Assembly (NCBI GenBank): GCA_028290665.1 | Contig: JAQGJK010000012.1 | Location: 62,001-126,000, forward strand | Reading direction: 5' to 3' | Length of the DNA: 64,000 bases | Origin: Devosia sp. | GTDB taxonomy: Bacteria > Pseudomonadota > Alphaproteobacteria > Rhizobiales > Devosiaceae | Shown: in pieces, positions 1 through 12,919 of the stretch | Layout: every line of letters starts with the position of its first letter | Position numbering within the stretch: the first letter of the stretch is position 1 | Translations under genes and position numbers: made by a program | The notes under the pieces: generated by a model | What the model was told of the DNA's origin: nothing | Database searches by the model: none | The model's input: only the letters and a program-made list of their open reading frames with translations

Positions 1-1115
<1,115 letters not shown>

Positions 1116-1119
<4 letters not shown>

Positions 1120-1697
1120 TGCGGCATCGCATCCTTGGCCAGACGCCTGACATTGGAGAAGACATAAGCCTGAATCGCCACATGCGCGCCCACGGCTAGC
1201 GCGACGGCGACCATCTGCTGCGTAGAACTCACCGGCACCGTTCGAGTAATCTCTATCGCGCCAAAAATGCCCAGCGGAAGGAACAGCGCGACAGCGGTGA
1301 TCAGACCGGGATTGTAGGCGCGACTGACGGCGGCCTGAGCGATGTGGACGACAGCATTGGCAATCAGTGTGTAAAGCGCGATCAGACCCCAGCCCAGATC
1401 GAAGGTCGCAGCAGCAAAAGAAATCGCGTTGACGCCCCAAACTATCGGAATGTTGATAATGAAAATCGCGCCCGACGGCAGCACATTCCTCCCCTTACCG
1501 AAGACTTGATTGATCTTGCGATGGAAGCGATCGGCGTCGTGCTCCTCATACTGGTGCAGCATGTAGATCGGTAGGGCGAGGAACACCAGCGTCAAAGCCA
1601 GTGGCCAGCTGTGCGCTAATACAGGCGTGAGCCCGAGCAGCAGCAATCCGGCGAGAAAACCGCCATAGACCCAGTTGTCGATGAGGCGCCCCAACAT
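1116..1697 (-). CDS. HXXEE-domain multi-pass membrane protein located between pccB and pccA
   Basis: [17 protein letters not shown]...[20 protein letters not shown]...; HQYEEH motif; several hydrophobic segments; 4-nt overlap with pccA start. Confidence 0.7.
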
Positions 1698-1708
1698 TGT
1701 TTCCGGTC

Positions 1709-3241
<1,533 letters not shown>

Positions 3242-3360
3242 ACTGGTCCGCCCGGGCGCTATTTATTGCGCCTTCGAATTGTTTCGTCGTTTCGTTTGGC
3301 AAATTGCGGTGCGGACGCGAAAAATGCAAACGTTGTGCGCGGGATATCGGGGAGGATGAC

Positions 3361-3786
3361 ATGTTGAAGGTGGTGCTGGCATTGCTGGCGATCGGTTCAT
3401 GGGGCAATGCGGCCTTTGCCGAGGACCAATTGCAGGGCGTGGCCTTTGCACAGGCACCCGAGGCGGGACTGGGCGTATGCTTTGGCGTCGATGCAGCCGA
3501 GACGATGGACTGTGCGCAGCAGGCGTGCGTCGCCGAGAGCGGGCTCGGGGCGGAAGACTGCGTGGTCAGCGACTGGTGCTTTCCGGCACGGTGGAGCGGC
3601 GACGTGTTCGTGCAGCATGTCGAGGGGTTGCACTGGCACGATTTCGCTTGCGGTTGGGATACACGGGAGCAGTTGGAGGCGGCGATGGCAGTGGGCTGCG
3701 ACGCGGACTACATCGCCGAATGCGATACGGTGCGGGTTTGGGATGCGGCGGGCACTCAAATTGTGGGCGAGACCACCGGGCAGTGA
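3361..3786 (+). CDS. Small secreted Cys-containing hypothetical protein
   Basis: N-terminal signal peptide MLKVVLALLAIGSWGNAAFA followed by a Cys/Trp-rich mature region; start at 3361 within the longer ORF. Confidence 0.6.
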   Translation: MLKVVLALLAIGSWGNAAFAEDQLQGVAFAQAPEAGLGVCFGVDAAETMDCAQQACVAESGLGAEDCVVSDWCFPARWSGDVFVQHVEGLHWHDFACGWDTREQLEAAMAVGCDADYIAECDTVRVWDAAGTQIVGETTGQ

Positions 3787-3790
3787 GAGG

Positions 3791-4291
3791 TCAGCGCTTG
3801 CTGGCGTTGGCTTCGACCGCGGTATTGGTGCGGTTATCGGTAAAAACCCGCAGCGCGGCCAGCACGAGTACGGCAAACACAGCGACGGCGAGCGCAATGC
3901 CGTAATGGCCAAGCGCCACGGCAATACCGACGGCGCCAGCCAGCCACATGCCGGCGCCGGTGGTCAAACCGCGAATCGAGCCCCGCGACTGGAAGATCGC
4001 TCCGGCGCCGAGGAAGGCGATTCCGGCGGTGACGGCTTCAATGGCGCGGATCGGGTCGGAATTGGCGTCGGCGTGGACATCGGCGAGGTGGAAAATCTCG
4101 AAAGTCAGCGTGGTGAACAGCGCCGCGGCGGTAGCGATCAGGATGTGCGTCCGGAGACCAGCCTGGCCATTGGTGGTTTCGCGCTCCCAGCCGATAAGCG
4201 CGCCGAGGATGGCGGCGATCAACAGGCGGATCAGTATAATATGCTGAGGCGTATGGGTCTCGACGTATCCTAAGGTACCGGCCCAATCCAT
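3791..4291 (-). CDS. MgtC/SapB family membrane protein
   Basis: LLIAAILGALIGWERETTNGQAGLRTHILIATAAALFT ... AVTAGIAFLGAGAIFQSRGSIRGLTTGAGMWLAGAVGIAVALGHY, classic MgtC/SapB signature. Confidence 0.9.
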   Translation of the reverse strand: MDWAGTLGYVETHTPQHIILIRLLIAAILGALIGWERETTNGQAGLRTHILIATAAALFTTLTFEIFHLADVHADANSDPIRAIEAVTAGIAFLGAGAIFQSRGSIRGLTTGAGMWLAGAVGIAVALGHYGIALAVAVFAVLVLAALRVFTDNRTNTAVEANASKR

Positions 4292-4351
4292 CGGTGCTGC
4301 TCTCGAAAGTGACGCTGGTTTCGCAACGCGGACGCAGACGTGCAGTTCCGA

Positions 4352-4624
4352 TCAGCGGCGATGTGACGTAGCGCGCAGCACGAAGCCGATAACTTCGGCG
4401 ACGGCTTCGAACAGTTCGAGCGGAATGGTGTCATCGAGTTCAACGCCGCTCAGCGCCTCGGCGAGTTGCGGGTTGGTGTCGATGATCACGCCGGTTTCCG
4501 CCGCGATGGCGACGATGCGCTCGGCGACGAGGCCTCGCCCACGGGCGGTGACGCGCGGTGCCTCGCTTGTGCCGGTTTCATATTCGAGAGCAATGGCGAG
4601 ACGCGGCGGCGGACGGTCACTCAT
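4352..4624 (-). CDS. FlhB C-terminal-domain-like protein (EscU/YscU/HrcU cytoplasmic-domain family)
   Basis: 90 aa: LAIALEYETGTSEAPRVTARGRGLVAERIVAIAAETGVIIDTNPQLAEALSGVELDDTIPLELFEAVAEVIGFVLR, matching the FlhB cytoplasmic domain without the transmembrane part. Confidence 0.75.
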   Translation of the reverse strand: MSDRPPPRLAIALEYETGTSEAPRVTARGRGLVAERIVAIAAETGVIIDTNPQLAEALSGVELDDTIPLELFEAVAEVIGFVLRATSHRR

Positions 4625-7221
4625 CGAACGCTGTCCAGCACATTGCCGGGAGTGGTGGTGCCGGGCTCGGGCGCGCGGTCGCGCAGACGGATGGCGCCCG
4701 GTTTAAGGCCACGGGCAAAGAGCGAGCGGCCGAGTTCGGGCAGCATCTGGCGCAGGGTGTCGGCGGTTTCCGCAGTGTCGGCCCAAAGGGTGACGCTGGT
4801 CCGCTCACCGGCGAGGCCGATCTCGGCACCGACTTCGCCGATGGCCGAAAAGCTGACGGCGAAGCGGAGCCGCCAGGCGCGTTCGGCCTTGGCGCCCTTG
4901 GCGGCGCGGTCCCAATTGAGCTGGAAACGCGCCATAACCGTCTCCTGCCCGAGCACGAACGGCAGGTCGAAATCCCATTCGGCGGTACCGGCGACCTGCG
5001 ATGGGACGTCGGGAGTGGAGGCGTGCTGCATCAGGCGGATGCGCGATAGTGCCGCTTCGGTCTGGTGCAGCAGGGTGCGGCCTAGATCGTGCGGCGGGGT
5101 ATCGCTGGGCGGCGCTGGCCCGGCGAGGGGCGCCCGCGGGGTCTCGCCACGCAGCGGCGGGGGCGGCCGGCGCGATACCGGAGCAATGGGCGCGACGGTG
5201 CCGCCGAGCCAGTTTTGCAGGGCACTTCGCAGGGCCAGGAGTTGGGACTTGGCGTCCGTCAGCGGTTGGCCGGGGGCTGGATTGGCGAGGTTAGCCTCGA
5301 GGAAAATGCCCGATCGCAGCGCGGCCTGTTTGAGGGTGACGCCCGAGGGGAGTTCACGATCGAGCGGTAGCCGTGTTGCCAGCACCGGCGCCATGGCGGC
5401 AAGCACTGCGGCGGGAATACCGGGCGGGCGGGCGACAACCGAGGCGAGCGTATTGAGCAGCGGCGCGGCGGTGTCCTGCGTGGCGAAGGCCGCTTGCAGG
5501 ATCGGGGACAGGGTTACCGCTGCCGACGGGGTGGCGATTGGGGCGCGGTAGGCGGCGGTGACGGCCTGCGGGATGGGCTGCGCGGCGGTCGTCGGGGGTT
5601 GAAGGCCAGTGGGTGCGGGTAGCGCTGGGTTGGTGGCAATGGCCGTCGGGATGGTGGCCACCGGCGTCGATGCGATGGCGGTGGCAATGCCGGGCACTAA
5701 GGCTGGCGGTGATTGACTCGAAGGCGCGAGTGGCGCCGCGGTGGCAGGGGGCGAAATGGTCTGGCCAGCGGCTGGTGCGGTCGGCAGCGGGGCACCCGTC
5801 GCGACTATCGTGGACAGAGTTGCTGCCGGAATCGGTGCCGTAGCAGAGAGGATCGGAAGGGCTGGTGCAATCGACGCCGATGGAGGCAGGCCTGGGCCGG
5901 GGGCGGGCTGAGATGGATTTCGGGCGATGACAGGCGGGGTTGGCAGCGGAGCAATCGAGGGAGTTGCGCCGGGTAGTGTCATCGCCTGCGGAGCGGGAAC
6001 CGTGGTGGTTATTAGTGCGGACGTTGATGCCGCAATCGGGAGTTGGGACGGCGTGGACGCCGCGGGGATGGAAACGCCGGCCGCGGGCGTGGGTGCCGGT
6101 GTAGCCGGGGCCGATTGGGTCGAAGCTGCGATAGACTGCGGGGCGGTGGATTCGAGATTGCCAATCAGCGCTACGCCGGGTGTAGGAGGAAGTGCCACTG
6201 TTTGTGGGACAGATGTCAGGACCGTTGCTGACGGGACCGGACTGCTCGGGGCCGCAGGTGTCTGAGTTGCACCAACGCTTGGCGGGGTGGTGGTGGAGGA
6301 AAGTTGCGGCTGAGGCAGAGAGGGGGCCGGTGTCGTCAACATCGGTGTTGAACTGGTCGCGGGAACTGAGCCGGAGACGGGAACTGGGGTGGCCATCGTC
6401 GCCACTTGTGGTGATGGGATGGCGATACCGGGCGTCGCTGGCGAGGGCGGCGTCGATGGACTCGCCCCTGTTACCGCGACGGTGACAAATGGTGCGCGAC
6501 CGACAGAGGCTTCCGGCGACCTCGGGGCGTTGGCAACTGGCGGCTGGGCGCCTTTTGTCAGCGGCGGGGCAATTGCCGTGTCGATCTGCGGTGTCGGGGC
6601 GGTGACGGCGACTGGATTACCCGGGGCAACCGGGGCAGTTGCAATCGGGGGCGGCGGGGCCACTGAGGCTGCGACTGGTGCGAGCGTGGGTGTTGCGGCA
6701 ATCGTCTGCGCCGGAGCACCGGTGGGCAGCGGTGCAGATGTTGTCGCTGGCGCTGCCAGGGCTGGGGTCGTGACGGGCGGCACCGTTGGCGGTGCTGCCG
6801 CCGGCATTAACGGCTGAGGCGCAATCGATGGCGGCGCGACTGTTGTCGGCACAATCGACACGACGGGCAACGACGGTGCGTAGGGCGACACTACAGCTAA
6901 AGGCAGCGCTGCACTGGCAGCCGGAACTTGCGCGGCGATAGGCGGAGCGATGGCAGTCGGCGCGGCGCGGATGGAAACGGTCAGCTGGGCGGCATCCCCT
7001 GCCCCGCTGACGGAGAGTTGCACCGCCGTGCCGGGAGGCAATGGCGCCGACAGTGTAACCGCAACGCGCTGATTGCCGATGGCGAGGAGCGTGGTGCCTT
7101 GCGGGCCGGGACCGATCACCCGTGCGTCGAGTGTCTGGCCGGGCTTGAGGGCGAGGAGGTCGACCGGCCGCGCCACGCGGACCGGTGGCAGGGCCGCAAT
7201 CAACTGTTCGAGCGCACTCAT
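4621..7221 (-). CDS. FliK-like flagellar hook-length control protein with a very long Pro/Ala/Thr-rich linker
   Basis: 866 aa; compact N-domain, low-complexity P/A/T/V linker, C-terminal Flg_hook-like domain (WDFDLPFVLGQETVMARFQLNWD...GEVGAEIGLAGERTSVTLWADTAETADTLRQMLPELGRSLFARGLKPG); stop overlaps the start of the FlhB-C-like gene. Confidence 0.75.
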   Translation of the reverse strand: MSALEQLIAALPPVRVARPVDLLALKPGQTLDARVIGPGPQGTTLLAIGNQRVAVTLSAPLPPGTAVQLSVSGAGDAAQLTVSIRAAPTAIAPPIAAQVPAASAALPLAVVSPYAPSLPVVSIVPTTVAPPSIAPQPLMPAAAPPTVPPVTTPALAAPATTSAPLPTGAPAQTIAATPTLAPVAASVAPPPPIATAPVAPGNPVAVTAPTPQIDTAIAPPLTKGAQPPVANAPRSPEASVGRAPFVTVAVTGASPSTPPSPATPGIAIPSPQVATMATPVPVSGSVPATSSTPMLTTPAPSLPQPQLSSTTTPPSVGATQTPAAPSSPVPSATVLTSVPQTVALPPTPGVALIGNLESTAPQSIAASTQSAPATPAPTPAAGVSIPAASTPSQLPIAASTSALITTTVPAPQAMTLPGATPSIAPLPTPPVIARNPSQPAPGPGLPPSASIAPALPILSATAPIPAATLSTIVATGAPLPTAPAAGQTISPPATAAPLAPSSQSPPALVPGIATAIASTPVATIPTAIATNPALPAPTGLQPPTTAAQPIPQAVTAAYRAPIATPSAAVTLSPILQAAFATQDTAAPLLNTLASVVARPPGIPAAVLAAMAPVLATRLPLDRELPSGVTLKQAALRSGIFLEANLANPAPGQPLTDAKSQLLALRSALQNWLGGTVAPIAPVSRRPPPPLRGETPRAPLAGPAPPSDTPPHDLGRTLLHQTEAALSRIRLMQHASTPDVPSQVAGTAEWDFDLPFVLGQETVMARFQLNWDRAAKGAKAERAWRLRFAVSFSAIGEVGAEIGLAGERTSVTLWADTAETADTLRQMLPELGRSLFARGLKPGAIRLRDRAPEPGTTTPGNVLDSVR

Positions 7222-7355
7222 TCCGACCTCTCCATGGTCGGGATCATGCCGAAGGAAGCGTTAAGGAAGGTTAACGGGGCGTGACGTGCAGGCCGCCCCT
7301 GCCGCAACGATTTTTCGGGTCCGGTGTTCCTTACGCTGTCACTCGGGGATCGCGA

Positions 7356-7547
7356 ATGAACACAGACGGCTTATCGCCCGCCGAGCAGGAAAGCGTGCGA
7401 TTGACGGCCTATTTCCTCTGGGAACAGGACGGAAGGCCGGCTGATCGCGAGGTCGAGTATTGGGCGCGGGCGCTCGAACAGTTCGAGCGCCAGCGCGAGT
7501 ATGACCGGATGATCGCCGATGGCGATCCTGACCGGGACCGAAATTAG
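7356..7547 (+). CDS. DUF2934-type small protein
   Basis: 63 aa: LSPAEQESVRLTAYFLWEQDGRPADREVEYWARALEQ, matching the short DUF2934 pattern (AYxLWExxGRPxGxxxxxWxxA). Confidence 0.6.
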   Translation: MNTDGLSPAEQESVRLTAYFLWEQDGRPADREVEYWARALEQFERQREYDRMIADGDPDRDRN

Positions 7548-8296
7548 GGCCGCTTGAGCGGGTTGAGCTTGCGCCAGTCGTCGTACTCGCCCTGCGCATC
7601 AGGATGCAGCGGGTAGTAGCGGCGCAGCGACTCGCCAGCCATCAGCTTCTCGCGCGAGAACACTTCCCACTCGGAGTGCTTCTGGGCATCCTCGATGACT
7701 TTTTCGGCCATCGATTGCGGCAGCACCACGACGCCATCATCGTCGGCCATGATGATGTCGCCGGGGATCACCATCACACCGCCGCAGGCGATCGGGACAT
7801 TCACCGCGGACGGGAAAATCGACACCTGCACATGGTAGTTCGGGGTCCAGCCGCGCAGCCACAAAGCCAGGTCGAGCTTTTCGATATTCGGCCGGTCGCG
7901 CATGACGCCATCGATGATGATGCCGGCGCCGCCGCGGCCCTTGAAATAGGTGCTCATCATGTCGCCGAACACGCCGGAGCTCATGTCGCCGCGCGCATCG
8001 ACGACGACGACATCGCCGTCCTCGACTTCATACAGCACATGGCGGTGCAACTGCGCTTCTGGATCGACGTACTCGCCCTCGCTGAACAGGTCGGGACGCT
8101 GCGGCATGAACTGCAGGGTCAGCGCCGGGCCGACGATCGATTTCCCGGCGCGCTGGGTGACGGGGCCGATCATGTGGGGGTTGCGGAACCCCGCATGGCC
8201 GAGCGACCCGGCGACAGTTGCCGTGCCGATGTCTTTCAGGGCCGCAATGATGTCCTTTGACGGACGCTTGAACTCGGGGATTTTGGTCTGGATCAT
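7544..8296 (-). CDS. RraA-like / 4-hydroxy-4-methyl-2-oxoglutarate aldolase-type protein
   Basis: 250 aa: GDVVVVDARGDMSSGVFGDMMSTYFKGRGGAGIIIDGVMRDRPNIEKL and CGGVMVIPGDIIMADDDGVVVLP motifs. Confidence 0.85.
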   Translation of the reverse strand: MIQTKIPEFKRPSKDIIAALKDIGTATVAGSLGHAGFRNPHMIGPVTQRAGKSIVGPALTLQFMPQRPDLFSEGEYVDPEAQLHRHVLYEVEDGDVVVVDARGDMSSGVFGDMMSTYFKGRGGAGIIIDGVMRDRPNIEKLDLALWLRGWTPNYHVQVSIFPSAVNVPIACGGVMVIPGDIIMADDDGVVVLPQSMAEKVIEDAQKHSEWEVFSREKLMAGESLRRYYPLHPDAQGEYDDWRKLNPLKRP

Positions 8297-8324
8297 GCTG
8301 TGGTTCCTCAGGAATTGTTCGCGG

Positions 8325-9482
8325 CTACCAGTTGGTGACGGAGCCGTCGCGGCGCTTGAGATGCGGGGCTTCCCAGAAGCGGAAGCTGTCGGTGTCGAGC
8401 AGGGACTCGTTGATCTCGATGCCGAGGCCCGGGCCATCGGGCACGGTGAACACTGCGCCATCGAGCCGCGGCATCTGCGGGAACAGCTCGGCAGTCGGCG
8501 TGCCGTCATAGAGATCGCTGGCGTTGGCGCGGGTTTCGAGCCAGCTGAAATTGGGCACGGCGGCGGAGAAATGGATGGTCGCGGCGGTGCAAATCGGCCC
8601 AAGGGGGTTGTGCGGCATGAGGTCGACATAGTGCGCCTCGCTCCAGCCGGCGACTTTCATCGCCTCGGTGAAGCCGCCGACATTGCAGAGGTCGAGCCGG
8701 TTGTACTGGTGAATGCCGCGTTCGATGTAGGGCAGGAACTGCCATTTGCTGGCAAACTCCTCACCGATGGCGAACGGCACGTCGGTCAGTTTCCGCAGCG
8801 ACTCATAGGCCTCCGGGCTCTCGTCGCGGATCGGCTCCTCGAGGAAATCGAGCGTACCGGACGGCATTTTCTGGCAGAAACTGGCGGCCTCGGCGAGTGA
8901 CAGGCGGTGGTGGTAATCGATGCCGAGGACCACTTCGTCGCCAAGCGCTTCACGGGCTTTCACCAGCCATTTGGCGGTCAGGGCGATCGACTCGCGGGGC
9001 TCAAAGACTTGCGCCGCGTCGTTCCAGGCACCAGGGAAAAACCGGATGACGTTCCAGCCGCGCTCGATCAACGCCCGGGCGGCGTCGATGGTGGCTTCGC
9101 CGCTGATGTCGGGGGTCGAGGCAAAGGTCGGGATGGTGTCGCGATGCTTGCCGCCGAGCAGTTCGTAAACCGGCACGCCGAGCGCCTTGCCCTTGATATC
9201 GTGGAGGGCAATGTCGATTGCCGATTGCGCGGCGAGCAGTACGCGACCGCCCTCGAAATACTGGCTGCGATACAGCTCCTGCCACAGCGCGCCGATACGG
9301 AACGGGTCGCGGCCGATGAGGAATTCGCGATAATGCTGCAGCGCGCCGACGACGGCCTTTTCGCGGCCGGATAGCCCGCTCTCGCCCCAGCCGAACACCC
9401 CCTCATCGGTCTCGACCTTAACGATGAGCTGGTTCCGGTGCCCGACCCAGATCGGGTAGGGCTTGATGTCGGTGATCTTCAT
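8325..9482 (-). CDS. Mandelate racemase/muconate lactonizing enzyme family, galactonate dehydratase-like
   Basis: GIDYHHRLSLAEA (Asp/His pair), FLEEPI, GEEFASKW, DLMPHNPLGPICTAA motifs. Confidence 0.85.
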   Translation of the reverse strand: MKITDIKPYPIWVGHRNQLIVKVETDEGVFGWGESGLSGREKAVVGALQHYREFLIGRDPFRIGALWQELYRSQYFEGGRVLLAAQSAIDIALHDIKGKALGVPVYELLGGKHRDTIPTFASTPDISGEATIDAARALIERGWNVIRFFPGAWNDAAQVFEPRESIALTAKWLVKAREALGDEVVLGIDYHHRLSLAEAASFCQKMPSGTLDFLEEPIRDESPEAYESLRKLTDVPFAIGEEFASKWQFLPYIERGIHQYNRLDLCNVGGFTEAMKVAGWSEAHYVDLMPHNPLGPICTAATIHFSAAVPNFSWLETRANASDLYDGTPTAELFPQMPRLDGAVFTVPDGPGLGIEINESLLDTDSFRFWEAPHLKRRDGSVTNW

Positions 9483-10694
9483 TTACCAGCTCGTCATGCT
9501 GCCGTCTTCGAGCCGGGCGACCGGCAGGTAGGCGGGTTCATAGGGATATTTTTCGGCGAGCTTTTCATCGATATCGACACCGTGGCCCGGGACTTCGCCC
9601 GGCTGCAGATAGCCGCGATCATAGGACCAGGCGCACTGGAACATGGCGTGCGTCGCCTCGGTGTAGCCCGAGAACTCCTGGATGCCGAAGTTCGAGATCG
9701 CGGTATCGACGTGGATGTTGCAGCCCATGGCGATCGGCGACACATCCATCGGCCCGTGGCAGGCCGAACGAACGTGATAGATCGCGGCAAAATCGAAGAT
9801 TTTCTTCAGCCCAGTAACGCCGCCGGCATGCACCGAGGTGACGCGGGCATAATCGATCAGCTGCTCGGTGATCAGCGTGTGGGTATCATAGATCGAGTTG
9901 AACACTTCACCGACCGCGAGCGGCTGGGTGGTGTGCTGGCGGATGATGCGGAAACCTTCCTGCAGCTCGGCGGGAATGGCATCCTCGAGCCAGAACAGGC
10001 GGTAGGGCTCGAGATCCTTGCCGAGGCGGGCGGCTTCGATCGGGGTCAGGCGGTGATGCACGTCGTGCAGCAGGTGGACGTCCCAGCCGACGGCATCGCG
10101 TACCTTTTCGAACAGCTTGGGGACCAGCGGCAGGTATTTGTGGGTCGCCCAGACTTCCTCATTGGGCAGCGGATGGATCATGCCGCCTGACGATTGATCG
10201 GTCGACGGGCCGGTGCCGTAGATCGGCGGTAGGCCGGGGATGGCGACCTGGGCGCGGATGGCATCGAGCCCCTGCTCGCGCAGCGCCAGAACGCCCTCGA
10301 CGACTTCGGCGATATCCATGCCGCCGACGTGCTTATAGACCATCACCTTGTCGCGCGAGCGGCCACCGAGCAGCTGGTAGAGCGGCATGTTGGCGGCTTT
10401 CGCCTTGATGTCCCACAGCGCCATGTCGATGGCGGCGATGGCGGCCATGGTGATCGGACCGCGGCGCCAGTAAGCGCCTTTGTAGAGGTATTGCCAGATA
10501 TCCTCGGTTCGCATCGGGTCCTTGCCGATCAACGTCGGGATGATGTGGTCGGCGAGATAAGCGACGACCGCCCGCTCGCGCCCGTTCACCGTGCCATCGC
10601 CGACGCCATAGAGGCCGTCATCGGTGATGATCTTGACGGTGACGAAATTGCGCCCCGGCGAAGCGACGATGACTTTGATGTCCTTGATTTTCAT
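9483..10694 (-). CDS. Enolase-superfamily D-mannonate dehydratase-like protein (ManD family)
   Basis: [35 protein letters not shown]...[41 protein letters not shown]...[19 protein letters not shown]...[11 protein letters not shown]...[20 protein letters not shown]. Confidence 0.85.
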   Translation of the reverse strand: MKIKDIKVIVASPGRNFVTVKIITDDGLYGVGDGTVNGRERAVVAYLADHIIPTLIGKDPMRTEDIWQYLYKGAYWRRGPITMAAIAAIDMALWDIKAKAANMPLYQLLGGRSRDKVMVYKHVGGMDIAEVVEGVLALREQGLDAIRAQVAIPGLPPIYGTGPSTDQSSGGMIHPLPNEEVWATHKYLPLVPKLFEKVRDAVGWDVHLLHDVHHRLTPIEAARLGKDLEPYRLFWLEDAIPAELQEGFRIIRQHTTQPLAVGEVFNSIYDTHTLITEQLIDYARVTSVHAGGVTGLKKIFDFAAIYHVRSACHGPMDVSPIAMGCNIHVDTAISNFGIQEFSGYTEATHAMFQCAWSYDRGYLQPGEVPGHGVDIDEKLAEKYPYEPAYLPVARLEDGSMTSW

Positions 10695-10708
10695 ATGGAG
10701 TCCGACTG

Positions 10709-10718
10709 TTGGTACCAA
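10709..10718. promoter_or_regulatory. Candidate operator palindrome TTGGTACCAA upstream of the ManD-like gene
   Basis: Perfect 10-bp palindrome 15 bp upstream of the ATG at 10694. Confidence 0.3.
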
Positions 10719-10885
10719 AGGCCCCGCCCGCCGCGGCCTTGCTTTGTCTCGCGCCTCAGGGGGTCGGCGAGAGCAGTGATTTCAGGTTCGCAATCAGGAG
10801 TGCATGGCGCGCGCCCTGGCAATCGAACATTGGTTTAGGCCGGACTGACCGCCTCTGGTCAGCACGCGCACGGCAGCAATTCCGA

Positions 10886-11983
10886 TCACGCCGGATTGAG
10901 GGCCAACTGGGTCTGGCCATCGAACAGGTGCATGCGATCCTGGTCGAATTCGAGCCACACCGGCTCATCGAGACGCAGCATCACCTGCGGCTCGACGCTG
11001 ACAACGACGATGGAGTCGCCGACAAAAACCTGGGCGAAAGTCACGTCGCCGGTTGGCTCGACGGTATAGACCTTGCCTGGCACGGCGCCTGGATGGGCCG
11101 TCTTGTGCACGGTAATGGTCGAATGCCGGGCGCCGAGGATGACCTTCTTGCCCGTCGAGGCGTTGGCCTTGCGGGAGTTGAGCTCGTTTAGCGGAAACGA
11201 CCAGCCTTCGGGGCTGCCGAGCGAAACTGAAGTTCCCGCACCGATGATTTCCAACGGAAACAGGCTCATGGCGGGGCTACCGACGAAGCTCGCGACGAAG
11301 GTGTTGCGGGGGTGATCGAAGACGTTCTTGGGGGTATCGTACTGCTGGAGATAGCCGCCATCCATCACCGCCATCTTGTCGGACATGGTGACGGCTTCGA
11401 GCTGGTCGTGTGTGACATAGACCACGGTGGCGTTGAGTTCATGGTGGAAGCGCTTGAGTTCGGAGCGCATCTGCACGCGCAGCTTGGCATCGAGGTTGGA
11501 CAATGGCTCGTCCATCAGGAAGGCGCGCGGATCGCGGACCAGCGCCCGGCCAAGCGCGACGCGCTGTTGCTGGCCGCCGGACAGTTCGCGGGGCTTCCGT
11601 TCAAGCAGGTGCGTGATGTCGAGCACCTTGGCGGCCGCCATCACCTTGCTGTCGATCACATCCTTGGACAGCTTCCGCATCTGTAGCGGAAACGCCAGGT
11701 TCTTGAACACGGTCTTGTTGGGATAGAGCGCGTAGTTCTGGAACACCATGGCGATGTCGCGATCCTTGGGATCGAGATCGTTGACCAGCTTGTCCCCGAT
11801 ATAGATGTCGCCCCCCGACATCGGGATCAGCCCGGCGATGAGGTTGAGAGTCGTCGTCTTGCCGCAACCCGAGGGGCCGACAAGGGCGACAAACTCACCA
11901 TCTGCGACAGTCAGCGAGACATGGTTGACAGCATAGATGCTGCCATAGGTCTTGACGACTTGGTTGAGAATGACCTCGGCCAT
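10886..11983 (-). CDS. Carbohydrate ABC transporter ATP-binding protein (UgpC/MalK type)
   Basis: GPSGCGKTTTLNLIAGL, LSGGQQQRVALGRALVRDP, DEPLSNLDAKLRVQMR, C-terminal TOBE-like regulatory domain. Confidence 0.95.
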   Translation of the reverse strand: MAEVILNQVVKTYGSIYAVNHVSLTVADGEFVALVGPSGCGKTTTLNLIAGLIPMSGGDIYIGDKLVNDLDPKDRDIAMVFQNYALYPNKTVFKNLAFPLQMRKLSKDVIDSKVMAAAKVLDITHLLERKPRELSGGQQQRVALGRALVRDPRAFLMDEPLSNLDAKLRVQMRSELKRFHHELNATVVYVTHDQLEAVTMSDKMAVMDGGYLQQYDTPKNVFDHPRNTFVASFVGSPAMSLFPLEIIGAGTSVSLGSPEGWSFPLNELNSRKANASTGKKVILGARHSTITVHKTAHPGAVPGKVYTVEPTGDVTFAQVFVGDSIVVVSVEPQVMLRLDEPVWLEFDQDRMHLFDGQTQLALNPA

Positions 11984-12031
11984 GTAACTTCCTTTACGGC
12001 GCTGCGCTCAGGCGAGCACGGCGAAACACAA

Positions 12032-12919
12032 TCACGACTTGACGGCGCCTTCAGTCAGCGCTCGGACGAAATACTTCTGCAGGACGAGGAACAGCACCAC
12101 GACCGGCACGCTCATCATGAAGGTGGCGGCCATCAGTCCCGGCCAATCGGTGGCGTTCTCCGAAAAGAAGCGCTGGATGCCGACCGGCAAGGTCATCTGA
12201 TCCTGACGGGTCAGGAAGGTGTAGGCGTAGATGTATTCATTCCACGCGCCGATGAACGAGTAGATTGCCGTCGCAATGATGCCCGGAGTGGACAGCGGCA
12301 TGACGATGAAAAAGAACGCCTGGAAGCGGGTCGCCCCATCGATCCGCGCGGCCTGCTCGAGCTGGATCGGGATGTTGTCGTAAAACCCCTTGAGCAGCCA
12401 GATGGCGAGCGGCAGGCCGAAGGTGAGGTAAGTCAGGATCAGCGAGCCATGCGTGTTCACCAGCCCGAGGACGCGCATGAGGATGAACAGCGGCACGAGG
12501 AAGACGACCGCCGGGAACATGTTTCGCATGAGCACGGCAAAGAACAGGAAGGTCCTGCCGGGGAAGCTGAAGCGCGAAAAGGCGTAGGCGGCGGGCACGG
12601 CGACTAGAATGGCGAGGATCGTCGTCAGCACCGACACATACATGCTGTTGAAAAAGTACCGTAGGAAATCCTGGCCAACGGAGTCGCGCGTATCGAGGAG
12701 CCTCGTATAGTTCTCGAGCGTCGGCGCAGCCGGCCACCACTGGGGCGGATACTGCATCGCTGCAAAACCGGTCTTGAGCGAGGTGATGAACATCCACGCG
12801 ATGGGCACGACGGTGAAGATAAGCAAAATTGCGAGGAAAATTCGCCCGGTCCAGCGCCAGCCATCGATTTGCCGGCGGCTGCGGACCGACAGCTGTTCCG
12901 TGTGAGTCATGCTGCTCAT
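12032..12919 (-). CDS. Carbohydrate ABC transporter permease (MalG-like)
   Basis: EQAARIDGATRFQAFFFIVMPLSTPGI permease EAA loop; hydrophobic segments. Confidence 0.93.
   Translation of the reverse strand: MSSMTHTEQLSVRSRRQIDGWRWTGRIFLAILLIFTVVPIAWMFITSLKTGFAAMQYPPQWWPAAPTLENYTRLLDTRDSVGQDFLRYFFNSMYVSVLTTILAILVAVPAAYAFSRFSFPGRTFLFFAVLMRNMFPAVVFLVPLFILMRVLGLVNTHGSLILTYLTFGLPLAIWLLKGFYDNIPIQLEQAARIDGATRFQAFFFIVMPLSTPGIIATAIYSFIGAWNEYIYAYTFLTRQDQMTLPVGIQRFFSENATDWPGLMAATFMMSVPVVVLFLVLQKYFVRALTEGAVKS

Noticed and set aside
4466-5551. 361-aa Ser/Arg-rich plus-strand ORF opposite the FliK-like gene
   Set aside because: Low-complexity antisense frame; the minus-strand FliK-like ends are recognisable domains.
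5500-6900. Possible tandem DNA repeats in the FliK-like linker
   Set aside because: P/A/T/V-rich protein composition but no fixed-period nucleotide repeat could be seen by eye.
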